From Eulemur rufifrons (taxonomy: Eukaryota > Chordata > Mammalia > Primates > Lemuridae), in the NCBI RefSeq assembly GCF_041146395.1, contig NC_091008.1, forward strand, positions 5,283,501-5,347,500: 64,000 bases of DNA, in the 5' to 3' direction. Below the pieces are notes generated by a model, which ran no database searches, was not told the DNA's origin, and worked only from the letters and a program-made list of their open reading frames with translations. The translations under genes were made by a program, and so were the position numbers. How positions within the stretch are numbered: position 1 is the first letter of the stretch; every line of letters begins with the position of its first letter. Shown here in pieces: positions 35,955 to 47,738 of this stretch.

Positions 35955-36135
35955 GGAAATATATTAGGAAAGGCTCCCTGTAGAAGATCCTGAATCAGAT
36001 CTTGAAGGAGAAAGAGGAGAAAGTTGACGAGGAAGAGGTATAGGGCATTTCTGATTCAAGGAATGGTACATGCAAAGCCCCCAAAATAGAAATTAGCAAA
36101 CTAAATTCAGAGAACAGCAAATATTTTTAAGGGAC
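35955..36135 (-). mobile_element. L2 LINE fragment, minus strand
   Basis: TTAGGAAAGGCTCCCTGTAG, then AATCAGATCTTGAAGGAGAA and GGAATGGTACATGCAAAGCC follow the antisense L2 order ('ggcctctctgaggaggtgac...', '...agcaagtgcaaaggcc'). Confidence 0.65.
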
Positions 36136-36479
36136 TGTAGCAGGGAGGCCATATTGAAGAGTGTTCAGAAATTAATTTCTTAAGATTAACAGGCTAATTC
36201 AGAGAAGGGAAAAGAATTAGTAAAACCATCTAATGCCAAGCTATGTGGATTCTTAGGACACCTGCAATTACTATACACCTGTTCTGTTTCTTACAGAGCA
36301 TTTATTATTCTCTAAAATGATCATATTTATTTGTTTACTTCACTTTCGTTGGTCTGCCTAACTACAACGTAAGTTCAATGCACTAAGAGTTTAGATTGCA
36401 ATGAGGAATGTCCACAGTCAAGGAGACTACTTTAAAGTGAGCTGGACTAGTATGGATGCCATAGGAATCAGAATGGGTG

Positions 36480-36995
36480 TGACTAAAAAGAATTAGATGC
36501 CAACAATCAAAGTTCACGGGACCTCAGTTTAGGTGCCCTTCGGATCTGCACCCTTGCCTTCCATTCTGACCACAGAAGCCCCAGAAACAACGCCTCTGTG
36601 GTCGTGGAGCCAGGCTGCTGTGACAGATGAAGTACCCGTATGCCACAGACGTGGGGCCCGAGAGGCACCATCTCACAGAGACTGGCTGCACGGGACATAT
36701 GGAGAACTGGCATCCTGGCAGCTGCCTAGAGATGCAAGTGACACAACCTGAAAGTACAGAGGAGTTAATGTCCCCCTCTCCAGGGGGCTGGATGTTAACT
36801 AATGGGAATTCTACTTCATTCTGACAGAAGGGAGCCAGTGGATACATTCTCCTCTCTTCCTGCTCCTGAGAGACTGTTCTGACACGCATTAGTGGACATG
36901 TCCTCTGTGGTGACGTTCTGCGAGACTGAGCGATCACTGGGGAGTCTGTTGTGAAGCTTGGGCTGGTAAAGTGACCCTCCTTGCATTTGTTCACC
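36480..36995. other. Unclassified block holding the longest open frame
   Basis: This block is moderately GC-rich and reads like an old unclassified repeat or LTR, but I cannot name it. The minus strand at 36524-36994 is open for 156 codons, the longest in the window. Its product is Cys-, Ser- and Pro-rich, with no signal peptide, membrane span or known motif. Overlapping frames are open on the other strand too, so absence of stops from base composition is the likelier explanation. No codon bias or splice-site context supports a gene. Confidence 0.3.
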
Positions 36996-37074
36996 TGCCT
37001 TGCTCCGTTTCAGGCTAAGACAAAAATCCTACCTAGTAGATGAAACTCAACCCAGATGTGATGATTTTCAATCT

Positions 37075-37135
37075 ATTTGAGGAAATCCAGCAAGGTGTAG
37101 AGATTTGCACAGTGCTATTAAGTGGTGGCACAGGC
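37075..37135 (-). mobile_element. MIR fragment, minus strand
   Basis: TATTTGAGGAAATCCAGCAA, GTGTAGAGATTTGCACAGTG and AAGTGGTGGCACAGGCTTTC are a decayed antisense MIR ('gatgaggaaactgagg ... aagtggcagagc'). Confidence 0.5.
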
Positions 37136-40100
37136 TTTCCATTGCCAGTTCATCAGCTCCAAACTGTTTCCACCAGACACGATGGCCATTGCTGCAGCCA
37201 TGCAGCAACCACTTGTCCATTTTTGTCGTCGTCGTTGTTCTATATGACTAGAGACTGTGCAAGATGGGATAAGAAGGAACTGAGGGCAAAAGAGAGGTGC
37301 GCAAGCAACACCCAGAAAAGAAGCAACGGGGAAATTGAAGGAGACTAACTGCAGAAGATCAACAATTCCCCCCCAGCAGGACATCCCGCTGCACACACAG
37401 GGTGCACAGCAGCCTTTGGAAGCCTAAACAGCATAAATGGCTAAAGGTGTTTTCTGATGAATGAGCTTTACCTCTTTGGCAGGTAACTCAAGTCTGACTT
37501 TGGCAACGAGAACACCTGGAAGTCAGTTCAGCTCTTGAACTGCTCCAAATTCCTCATATCAGGTTCATTATGAGAAGCCACCTGTGTTTCTGCTCATCAA
37601 ATCCTGCTGGTTTCTGGTTCGGATCTGTTGCAACACACCAAAGAGTCATTTCTAATTACAAAAGTAAAATAAATAATTCATAAGGATTTCCTGACCCTTC
37701 AGCTTAGAGCCCATGTGAAATTGGTCTATGTTGATGATCACAGAATTGCAAATTGCTTCAACACTTCTGCTAAGTAATTACTTAATCCAAGTAGTAAAAC
37801 CCGAGTAATATAAATTAACAAGTGGTATGGCTCAGTTTTAATTAGTGGAAATTGTGAATTACAAAAAAATTTTTTTTTTTAGGAAATACTTGTGGACGAG
37901 AACACTATGTATTCATCAAACTCTGCTTCCTTTTTCTCTTGGGCACACAATGGAATGTAGGCAGAAATAGGCCTGGATTGTGCAAGAAACCCTCCATGAT
38001 TGCTCCCTTTTCCTAGCCACTGCTTCATAAGAGGAAGACAAGGCCCTGAGGGGAAGTTAGCACAGAGAAGCAAGGAAAGAATCCTTCGTCCCTACATGCA
38101 TGCCTTGAGCAGAAACAACTCCTCCACCCCCACACTCCCATCCCCCACATAGGAGTTTGACTTAATCAAGAAACACATTTTTTTTCTTTTTTATGTTAAG
38201 AGACTGGATTTGGGGGAATTGTTGCTTACAACAGTGAGCCTACTTTGACTAGTACAAGTTCATAATCAAACTAGGTTAACAGCATTCATTTAATCATCTA
38301 CTTAACAGAGATTATTCATCTCATTTATTCATCTATTCAAAAGGTCTCTAGGGAGCACGTATTAACGAATGCATGGGACCAAATAAAATTGTACAAACTC
38401 ATTTTTCTAAATGGCTCCTCTACGTTGTATGAGGACGTTTTTTGTTCTCTTAAATATTGTAAGTATTTCCACAACAGTTTGGTTTATGATATTAATTAGC
38501 AATATGAAGCTTTCAGCCCAGGCTCTATCTGAATAGTCACAATTATGTCCAGTTTGATATACCAGCATTGTCCTGCTTTTCAATAATGTGCTTCTTACTA
38601 AGCCTGATTAGGATGTCTTAGAAAAAATATGATCCCTGAACCATTTAGTTCCACTTCACTCTGTGGTTTCAGACTCCATACCTGAACTCAGGGGCATCTT
38701 TCAAAGGTTTGCAACAAAAACTGTTACTTCCAAGTGGAAAAACCTGGTAATAGTCACATATTATTGGCACATAGAACCTGACTGAATTCAAGTGTACATA
38801 TTATATTAACTCAAGTTTAGATTTTAATTTTAATAGTTCATTATCAAGAATGGAAATTTTTAAAATTTTTTTAACTTTCAAGCAGAATGTGTCCAGTGAC
38901 CACAAAGTTCCTATGTCTTAGGCAGAGCAAGAAAAAAGGTCTCAACTCTGTAACAATCAAGAACTAAAATCAATTATCAGGATCATCTCTAAAAATTTCT
39001 AACCATTAACCTAAAAAAGTAAACCAGAAGAACATGCAGATGAAGTAGAATTGGTGCATATATATGAATTTTAAAGATCTTTTATGGGAATTTTGAACAC
39101 TGTACATTGTTAAAAGAAATAACTAAGAATGAGCAGTTATGATGGTATAGACTAGTGAGAAAAATTATAATTCACATTAAGTTTATGTTATCTTCATAAC
39201 ATTAGGGACTTTTTAAATAAATAGTAATATAAATATTGCATTAATTACAGTTTCTAACCAGAAGAGAGCTTGTACATAAATAGGTGTTTGATATAAATGT
39301 TTCTTGAGCTGAAACATCTTCAGCATTAAAAAGCATCTGGAATTTCAACATTAAAAAATTCTAATTTATTTTAGCTCTTGCTTTAAAAAAAGATGATTTT
39401 TTTCAGTTTAGATTTCCATTTTTACTTTTTAAAACAACTTATACAAAAAATGAAATTAGTTTAAATTTTCTATATAAGACTCATACGCACACTGTAGTGC
39501 CTGAATTTCAAATCAGTATAGTCCAAATCAAAATGAATTGTCTATGAGTGTGTGAAAGTGTGTCTATTTTTAGTTACAACTTATAAGATGAGCTAAAGGT
39601 ATTCAGTGGCATATTCCAGATTCCCCACCAAACAATAAATGTGTTTCATTTGGCATGTCTGTTAAATCAGTTGTCCCAATCTCTTTCCTTTCATCACTAC
39701 TCATGCTTTAAAAACCCTAAAGCTTTTATTTTAAATACGGCTGGGACTCATTAGTTCCTTTCTGCTAATCTAACTATCATCCTGTCACTTTTTCTTCTTT
39801 CCTTTTATATCCTCAACCAAATAAGTGTCATTTGCTTGCTTTTATTTTGGCTAGGAATTCAACTAAATCTGCTTTCCAACAAATCTGGTGCACAGAATTC
39901 TAATTTTCCCTGTTACCTTTGGCTCACAAATAAAAACAAGCCATCTTCTGGTGGTGCAGTGACTCTGCTGTTTATTTGAGTTCTGCATTTGGAGTTGGAA
40001 CAGGTGCTATTTCTTCCTAGGGCCTAAACATCAAAATATTTGTGAAATGGGCTTTGCATCCACTGATCTGTGTCAAGTCATAGTTACAGTGAAGCATATT

Positions 40101-41099
40101 TACAATGAAAAGATTTTCTGGCCCCTGTGAGAACTCAGGTCTTACTAAGGTTCTAAATGTTGCAATTTTTCATTGTGTTTCTCTCTGAAAAGTAATGCCA
40201 AAGAATGCATTCATTGAGTATGAATTGAATATACAAATTATAGCTTGTAACTAATGACTTTTTCAAGAAGTGTGAAATTCCTTTTTTTATTGCTAAGTGA
40301 TAGACATTTCTACCGACTTTGATATTTCTATGACAGTTTTCTTTCGTTCTAGTCAGTAGGAAATCTGCAACAAGAAAGTATTTATAGGCAGTGGGAAAGT
40401 ATCATGTAAATAATGTGCCTCTGAAATAGGGGGATTGATTTTAATCAAATTTCTAGAACATGGATATGATTATTGAGATCTTCGTTAGTAATTTTTTTTA
40501 ACAAATATCCTCTTCTTGAATTTTACAAAACAGAAAGAAAATGAGAATCTTACCCTGATAGACAAAAGTTTGTAAGGGGGAAAAGAAACAAAAGCCTACA
40601 GGAATTTGTGTGACATCTTAAGTAGGTTTAAATAATCCTTGAAATTGAACCAGAAGCACATTTTATAAAACTCATCTTTCTCTCTCAAGGGTCCCATTCA
40701 GGACAACATGTGTCCAAATGCTAGGCAATATACGGCTGCAAAGTGAGGCCGGGGACTCCTGGAGAGTTAAGCCAAGTTCTCTCTGAGTTATGCCCCAAAA
40801 CTCCTCTATATTTTTGGTCACTGATTCCACCTATGTAACACAAAATGAAGAAATAAAGTCTTTTTCTCTATGGCTTCTTGAATGGATGAAGAACAAGTTC
40901 GAGAACATTCAAGAACAACAAATATTGTGCCAGGCACTATTCTTAAAATATATCATTATAACATTTTTCTCATTTTAAGAACAATATCATTACAATTACA
41001 TTTGTAACTGCAATTGAAATAAGATTTTACTCTCTTCTCTACTCCTCTAAAATCAACTCCCCCTTTTCCTCTCTCCCTCCCTACCTTCCTCTCTCATGC
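37136..41099. other. Long non-repetitive stretch, no gene recognised
   Basis: Nearly 4 kb without clear repeat families. A (GTC)n-like run lies at about 37225, an AT-rich palindrome TAAGTAATTACTTA at 37771-37784, and a T tract near 37868. All frames are short. Low density of recognisable repeats is compatible with either old decayed sequence or regulatory DNA. Confidence 0.35.
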
Positions 41100-41940
41100 T
41101 TTGAGTCATACTGAATGGACATTAGCTTGGGGTTGAAAACTATGTTAAGGCCTGGCTATACCCCATGGACAAGATAAATATGGTAGAAAAGACCATCACT
41201 GAACAAGCAAAAGAAAAAGAAAAGGAGTATAAATAGATGCTATGGGAGCAGGTAACTGAATACGGTAATCCATAGTGACTACAGCAGCTCATCAATAATT
41301 TCAGATAGATGGAAGAAGATGGATTGGTTAATGATTTCATGGAATCAGAGAAACAATTTAGTCAAAACTGTTCATCTTGGCCTCCATTCATGAATATCCT
41401 CAATTCCATAACCCAGTACATTTGGGTAGAGACAGCATGGATAATGGTAACTAGTTGATTTTACGAAGTTGCCATTTATGAAGAGTTTAAGAAAGAATGA
41501 TGAACTAACTAAGACTTGAGAATTCAACTCTCCCATAATGTCTCGCCGTTTCTTCTGAGGAGGTTCTGCACTTTGATGAGCAATTAAATGGACTGTTGCA
41601 ATCCCCTGGCTAGAACTGTTTTCAGGGCTATGTGACACTTCAGTGACATCCTGATGAACTCTTCCTCCATGGCAACCCTACATTCTTGCTTTCTAGTCTG
41701 GCTTTAAAATGCTGACAATTTTAAGTGAATCTACTACAGCATGCTCACCATCATGGACCAAAGAAATACTAACAAATAAATATAAGAGATCAAAAGAAAG
41801 TACCAGCAAGAGAGTGGGGACATTTGCTAGTTCACTTTGTAAATGCACCATACTTCTCTTGCTTGGCAGTTTCTCTACAAGTTGTAGTTCTTTCTTTGAC
41901 TTACAAATAAGAAAAGATAATTATTATGCCAACTAATTTT
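41100..41940 (-). other. Possible decayed retrocopy, minus strand
   Basis: The minus strand is open for 88 codons at 41372-41638 (with the basic run PPQKKRRD) and for about 70 codons upstream, between about 41700 and 41900 (with KSKKELQLVEK). These pieces are separated by stops and do not match a protein that I know. The composition looks slightly more protein-like than neighbouring frames. No A-tail or target duplication was found, so a pseudogene is only one option; chance open frames remain likely. Confidence 0.2.
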
Positions 41941-42522
41941 ATCGCATGCATTTTACACACAAACATACACATAAATAATACTTAGGACACTCAGTCATAA
42001 AAGATTCACAAATTTATATGATTATTTATAGTATTTCCTTTGCTAAACTCAAAATATACTGATGAAGTTCCAGTTCCTGTTGACATATATGACTCTCAGG
42101 AGCTACTATATATCATATTAAAGTTTCCTTGCAGGAGACGCTATTTCAGCGCTGTGCCAGAAGTTTAATCTGGAGCCAGACAAAACTAAACCCTAAAGCT
42201 GTGACTCAAAGCTACTGTAAAAATTGATTCAGAAAGTATCACAAGTGTATAAATCCTAAGATTTATCCTAGAGCAAACAAAATATTTTTAAGCTAAATTT
42301 CTTAGAATCTCTTCACAATCTCCTGATGTGAATTCATTGGAACATCCGTATTTAACACTCTCCCTGCCCACATCCAGAGGTTTAGCTTCTCTCTTGGCAT
42401 CTCTCACCTGCGCTGCTGCATGTGTCTCTAGGCTACTACAATCTCTCCCTCCTCTGTACCATCTGAAAATCATCCTGCTAAAAAATTGGTAATGTCATCC
42501 TCCTGCTCTCCAGTCACTCCAG

Positions 42523-42925
42523 CTGCAGTCCCCAACCACAGGAACCAGGCTGCACAGCAGGAAGTGACTGGAGGATGAGTGAGGGGAGCTTCATCTGTGT
42601 TTACAGCCACTCCCTGTCGCTCAGGTCACTGCCTGAGCTCTGCCTCCTGTCAGATCAGTCACTGTCTCCCATCACCGCCAGATGGGACCATCTAGTTTCA
42701 GGAAAACAAGCTCAAGGGTCCCACTGATTCTGCATTATGGTGAGTTGTATAATTATTTCATTATATATTACAATGCAATAATAATAGAAATAAAGTGCAC
42801 AATAAATGTTAATGCACTTGAATCATCCTGAAACCAACCCCCACCCCCACCCCAGTCCCCCAGTCCGTGGAAAAATTGTATACCATGAAACCCGTCCCTG
42901 GTGCCAAAAAGGTTGGGGACTACTG
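42523..42925. mobile_element. hAT-type non-autonomous element, second copy
   Basis: The ends CTGCAGTCCCCAACC and GGTTGGGGACTACTG match those of the element at 13858-14317 in the same orientation. Shared parts include GGAACCAGGCTGCACAGCAG, AGCTTCATCTGTGTTTACAG, CTTGAATCATCCTGAAACCA and TCCGTGGAAAAATTG. Flanks CACTCCAG (42515-42522) and CTCTACAG (42926-42933) agree at 6 of 8 bases. The middle differs from the first copy: instead of a fold-back it has an AT-rich core with TTATATATTACAATGCAATA. It interrupts or adjoins L2 sequence. Confidence 0.8.
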
Positions 42926-42979
42926 CTCTACAGGATACATTTTAATTCTTTAACTTGGTATAAATGTTTTTATATAAAT

Positions 42980-43435
42980 GTATTCCCAATCTACCTCTCT
43001 AGCCTCCTCTACTACTCCATTTCATTCACTCAGTGTGTCCTGCCACATGCAATAACTCACTTCTGCCCACATGTGCTGCTTAGTAAATCCTGCCCTGCGC
43101 CTGCCATTTACTTTGTTTAAAATTCCCTTCCCCTACATTCTCTGCCTGGCAACCTTCCCAACTCAGCCTTCTCTAATTTAGCCAGGAATGGTTACCAACC
43201 TTGTCACAGTAATTTGTTCACCACTGTTATGAAACACATTCATGTGTCATATGTTAGGACTCATATTTGTCTATATTCCCTTGTCCTTCACTTGCTGTAG
43301 CCCACATAATCTTTGAGGGCAAAGACCATGTCTTGCTTATCTTTGTGTGTTTGCATATATCTATATTTGTATATCTACCTACCTACCTACCAATTGCTTA
43401 ATATAAGTGCTCAATGACAGCTGAATAAATGAATT
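42980..43435 (+). mobile_element. L2 LINE, 3' end, plus strand
   Basis: CAATCTACCTCTCTAGCCTC, CATGCAATAACTCACTTCTG, TCTTTGAGGGCAAAGACCAT and AAGTGCTCAATGACAGCTGA with ATAAATGAATT give the L2 3' end in order. A (CTAC)n run at 43373-43391 lies near the end. Confidence 0.8.
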
Positions 43436-44754
43436 TTCTAAATACATATTCAGACTGAATTGAACCATTTAGGCTGAGTTAGTCAGACTCCATCACAGCC
43501 CTAAAGATTTTAGTTAGATTGAATAGTCCAAATGAATCTATATCACAACTTATTTCCATCATAATATTATGCAGTGTACCTTTTCTTCAACTAATTTATT
43601 TGGATTTATATTTAAAAGTTTGCCTGAAGTCATGCAAATATTTGTTTCTCTTTCCAAAAGGGAAAAGGACAAAAGAGACAAATCAAAACATTTTAAATGT
43701 TCTTACTACAAAGCATGTCTCTTTGCAAGATATTGTTATACTGGTATTGTCTAATTAGCCACAAGAGTTACATAATTCAATACTTAAAATTCCATGACTT
43801 ATTTGAAAACTATGTTATTTCATGTATTCATTTATATGAAAGTGTTTTCATATAATGGAGGAATAAACCTCCATATTAATTGTATAAGTCAAGAAAATAA
43901 ATACTAGAGTTTGATGTTTTTAGCTATGAAAAGGAAAATAAATACGTTATAGAACTAATCTGACCTGAGGGCATATTCCATAAATTTCGCTGAATCAATA
44001 CTTTATTTTTCATAGAAAAAATGCAAGCAAGGAGGAAATTAAATAGTATTCTATATATATATTTCTGATATTATATTCACTGAGGAGACAATTCCATAAT
44101 AGAAAAGATAAAAATTACAGATAAGATTTTATTTATATGCTAAAAAGTATAGTTCTTGAAATAGGAAATCTATAACAAGGCCTTCTAAAAATATTCTGTG
44201 ATAAGCAGCTTTCAGAAACTTTTTTGCTTAGTTTAAGTAGAGAACTGAATTTATTACAGTTCGGTGCAGGCTATGCAATTCACACATCTTTTTAGGGGTT
44301 CAAACACCCATATCTGGTGAGAACTCTCGGTGTTTGTGAATGCCAAAATGGCCTCCTGATTTAAAACAAAATGTTCTGCCCCGTGAATAGCAGAGGGGAT
44401 TCGAACTCATTCTACCTCAATTCAGAGTACACAAGTCAATAGCACATTCCCTTCTCCCCAGTATACGGATGGGCAGAGAGGAAAAAATGGAAGAAGAAAT
44501 CAATGCATTTTTTACTTGAACGAGACAAGAATCTTTAAAATGAATATAGCATAGTGGTATATTTGCTTGTTGTAAATAATCCAATGCAGAAATAGCCTGA
44601 GTGGGATATCAAGTTTTTAAACAATAAATAAGCTATATTCTCGCTCAATTATGTTGTCCAGATGTGACTTGTGATGGCTCCTGCAGACCTAACCGACCAT
44701 TTCACATGACAGCAGTTCCTCTGGACACCGTATGTTGCCCTCCAGTTCCTCTAC
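43436..44754. other. Non-repetitive AT-rich sequence
   Basis: No gene or recognised repeat. A tRNA B-box-like GGATTCGAAC at 44397-44406 is not part of a cloverleaf (see rejected items). Confidence 0.4.
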
Positions 44755-44895
44755 CCACTAAAATCATGTGCAGGTACTTCCCACAGGATATGAGCTCCAT
44801 GAGGGAGAGGATTGTTTATCGTTCTCAGCAATCTATCCCCGGTGCCCTTCTCAATGCCCAGTAAGTTATTACTGATTAAATGAATGAATGTGAAC
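44755..44895 (+). mobile_element. L2 LINE, 3' end, plus strand
   Basis: GATATGAGCTCCATGAGGGA, GAGGATTGTTTATCGTTCTC and ATCCCCGGTGCCCTTCTCAA, then GCCCAGTAAGTTATTACTGA with TTAAATGAATGAATG, is the L2 terminal sequence. Confidence 0.8.
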
Positions 44896-45110
44896 CCTAC
44901 CACCAAGACTCATTATCCACTAGCCCTTCCTGCCAGAGAAAGGTCATTGGGCAGAACTGGATGCTAAGCAGGAGGCAGGAGGAGGCCTCCCCCAGCCTCC
45001 CTCCAGAGAGGCAAGGCCAGCTGAGAGCACCGGCACCCCTGACTCTCATTCCAGAGTTCCCATCTCTTGTTTCACTTCACTGATTTATAAAGATTGAGTA
45101 CAACACGCAA

Positions 45111-45475
45111 TGTGATGGACTGAATGCTTCTGTACCACCTTCCTGTTCCCAAATTCACATGCTGAAACCCTAATCTCAGTATTTGGAAGTGAGCCTTCGG
45201 GAGATAATTAGGTCCTTAGGTCATTAGGGTGGAGTCCTCATGAAGGGATTAGTGTCCTTACAGGAACTGGCCAAAGAGCAAGCCACCTTTCTTTTCGTCA
45301 TATGAGGACACAGCTGTCTATGAACCAGGAAGAGGACTCTCACCAAGAACCTGACCTTGTTGGCACCCTGACCTTGGACTCCCAACCTCCAGAACTCTGA
45401 GAAATAAATGTTTTTTGATTAAACCACCCAGTTTCTGGCATCTTGTTTTAATAACTTGAGCTGACTCAGACGACA
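45111..45475 (+). mobile_element. MLT1-like MaLR LTR
   Basis: A full-length LTR runs from TGTGATGGACTGAATGC through AATTAGGTCCTTAGGTCATT and GGATTAGTGTCCTTACAGGA. CTATGAACCAGGAAGAGGAC and CCAGAACTCTGAGAAATAAA (polyadenylation signal) follow. ACGCAA before and ACACAA after are an imperfect duplication. It is a solo LTR with no internal sequence next to it. Confidence 0.85.
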
Positions 45476-46110
45476 CAAACTACTGTCATTTCCTCTCATC
45501 AAAACATAAAGTGAATGGTGTGAAATACAAAGTAAAAACAAGATAGAAAATACTGAAAACTCCATTTCACAGTTGTTCGCTTGCACATTTGTTTTTCCCT
45601 GAGCTTTTCCAAGGTAAGGGCTGTGTTGGATTCATCTCGGAATAGCCAATACATGACATGGTACCTGACACATAACTGGTGTTCAACATGTGTGTGTGGA
45701 ATAAGTGGTGGCCACACGCCTTGAAAATACACAAAAGTTAATGCACTTTCTGCAGATGGTGACTATCCAGCACATCTCTGGCCAGAGTGCTCCGCCCCCT
45801 TGACTGTGCTTCACCAGGTAACGATGCTGGGGAGTCAAGGCCACTATTTAAAGACCAGTCTCTACAGAGGACACAGACCTCTGTGCTGACGCAGAGCCAG
45901 AGGTATCCCAGGGAAAGAGGCCTGACAAGAAGGTTTAGTAAGTTGTTTCCCCTCAAGGGATTAGGACCTGATGCAACAGTTCCAGGCATGCTGAGGCCTA
46001 ATGTGTCCTCAAGGGTCACCTGAACCATCAGCTCTGGAAGCCCGAGACTGCATAGCAGCAATTTGCTTACTGAGCTCACAGAGAACATTTCCTTAAAACT
46101 CCTTTCTCTT
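45476..46110. other. Unclassified; minus open frame of 128 codons
   Basis: The minus strand at 45738-46124 is open for 128 codons; the product is Leu- and Ser-rich with no recognised domain. The plus strand is open over much of the same span (45787-46023), which favours composition over coding. The segment may be an old unnamed repeat. Confidence 0.25.
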
Positions 46111-46114
46111 CTCC

Positions 46115-46400
46115 CTCTGTCCACTGTTCAAAAATATTTATTGTGCCAGGCACTGTCCAAGGAATGGGGATAAGAACAATGAACAACAGAGTTACAGTCT
46201 TCGCCCTCACAGAGCTCATAGCCTGCCTAGCAGGAGAAACAGATATTTAAGCAAGTAGATACAACAAAATGTGATAAAACACGAAACAGGAGAATGAGGT
46301 ACTTGGCAAAGACACAATCCCAAGGGGTGGGAGTGAGGGGCAGAAAAGTCATCCCTGAGGCAGTAATGTCTAAGTTGGGACCTGAAGATGTATTTAATTG
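46115..46400 (-). mobile_element. L2 LINE fragment, minus strand
   Basis: AAATATTTATTGTGCCAGGC, GGAATGGGGATAAGAACAAT, CGCCCTCACAGAGCTCATAG and CCTGAGGCAGTAATGTCTAA give the antisense L2 3' end in order. Confidence 0.85.
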
Positions 46401-46486
46401 ATTTAAGCCTGTCTACAAATCCACATCCTGACCACAATCTGATCCTTCTTGCCTCTTGTGGGTCTAAGTGTCCTGCCTGCAAGACC

Positions 46487-46518
46487 ATAATCCATCTTGA
46501 TTATAATCCATCTTGATT
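46487..46518. repeat. Perfect 16-base tandem duplication
   Basis: ATAATCCATCTTGATT occurs twice, head to tail, with no mismatch. Confidence 0.97.
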
Positions 46519-46663
46519 ATATGACTTTGCCACAAATCATTTCAATTCTCCAACTAATGACTAAACCCCCTTTTGCCCTGTCAGGACACTAAGACCCAGA
46601 ATCCCTCTCTGAGGCCAAAATTTGAAAGTTCCTTTAATGCAATTCAGTTGAATAAACTACATC

Positions 46664-46966
46664 CTTTGGGTAGATGCCCAGTAGTGGGATTGCTGGATCA
46701 AATGGTAGTTCTACTTTTAGTTCTTTGAGGTATCTCCATATTACTTTCCATAGAGGTATGGAAGTAACATTCATCAGGTGTCAGGCAGATAGGATAGGGG
46801 AGGAGGGGACAGTTATATTCACACCTAATGGGTGCAGTGCACGCTGTCTGGGGGATGGGCACGCTTGTAGCTCAGACTCAGGCAGTGCAAAGGCAATATA
46901 TGTAACCTGAATGTTTGTACCCCTGTAATATTCTGAAATTTAAAAACATAAACATAAAAATAAATA
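46664..46966 (+). mobile_element. L1 insertion with 5' inversion (twin priming)
   Basis: Positions 46664-46752 read as L1 ORF2 3' sequence in antisense (TGCCCAGTAGTGGGATTGCT, then GGATCAAATGGTAGTTC). From about 46755 the sequence is sense L1 3'UTR (AACATTCATCAGGTGTCAGG, CTGGGGGATGGGCACGCTTG, GTAACCTGAATGTTTGTACC) with an A-rich tail. One target duplication encloses both halves: AATAAACTACATC at 46651-46663 and AATAAACTGCATC at 46967-46979, with one mismatch. That is a single insertion with an inverted 5' part, not two elements. Confidence 0.9.
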
Positions 46967-46979
46967 AATAAACTGCATC

Positions 46980-47631
46980 ATAGGCTCTCTTGAGACTGAG
47001 AACAGCAATGTAATGGTCTGTGTGCCTTTAAAACAGACATGCCTCCTTCTGTCAAGACCTTAATGGATCTAAGTTGAATGGGAAGACAAAATCCACATCA
47101 TGAAAAGTTCAGCACGGGGCAAACAGTAATCACAACTGACTGGCCAACAATCTACAAATACGGGAAGTTACTATGCAAATATACTTAAAATAAAATGTCT
47201 ATTTAAGCATTTAAAACATCTTAGAGGTGATGAACATTCTATCTAGTAGCTTTTGATGTAAAAAAGCTTGATTTTTAGGAAAGTACCAATAGAAGTTGTC
47301 AGGATTCTTCTTAAAATTGGACATTATAAAAAGCCATGCTGTGAGATGTGAGATATTTTTTGATAAATTAAATGCCCTTCAGTTAGATTCCTAACTGATG
47401 TATTACAGAAAATATTATTTTTCAATATATTAATAAATTGCATGGAAGTATATCATTTTACTGTATACAAGGACATGCAAAGTTACATTCATTTTGCTAA
47501 GAAAATTAGAATGATTGCCTTTCTATGAGCTTCTCTGTGAGTATTGCTTTTCTATAAGCCACTAAATGGCAAATCTTAACTGGCAAAAATACCAGTGTAA
47601 AAGAAATTCAATGGTACGATGTCCACTATTC
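46980..47631. other. Non-repetitive AT-rich sequence
   Basis: No gene or recognised repeat. Confidence 0.4.
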
Positions 47632-47734
47632 AGGTGACAGATACACTAAAAGGCCAGACTTTGCCACCATATAATTCATTGATGTAACCAAAAAATCTCT
47701 TGTACCTCCTAAATTTATTTAAATAAAAAAGAAA
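47632..47734 (+). mobile_element. L1 3' end (L1MA/L1PB-like)
   Basis: AGGTGACAGATACACTAAAA, GGCCAGACTTTGCCACCATA and TGTAACCAAAAAATCTCTTG with TACCTCCTAAATTTA is an older primate L1 terminus. The A-rich tail contains the insertion point of the following Alu. Confidence 0.7.
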
Positions 47735-47738
47735 TATT

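Noticed and set aside
44390..44470. tRNA B-box-like sequence GGATTCGAAC (minus strand GTTCGAATCC) at 44397-44406, possible tRNA gene or NUMT
   Set aside because: No matching A box, acceptor stem or cloverleaf could be drawn on the minus strand, and the flanks match no mitochondrial tRNA that I know.
45738..46124. 128-codon minus-strand open frame as a gene
   Set aside because: Both strands are open over the same interval and there is no domain, signal peptide or splice context.
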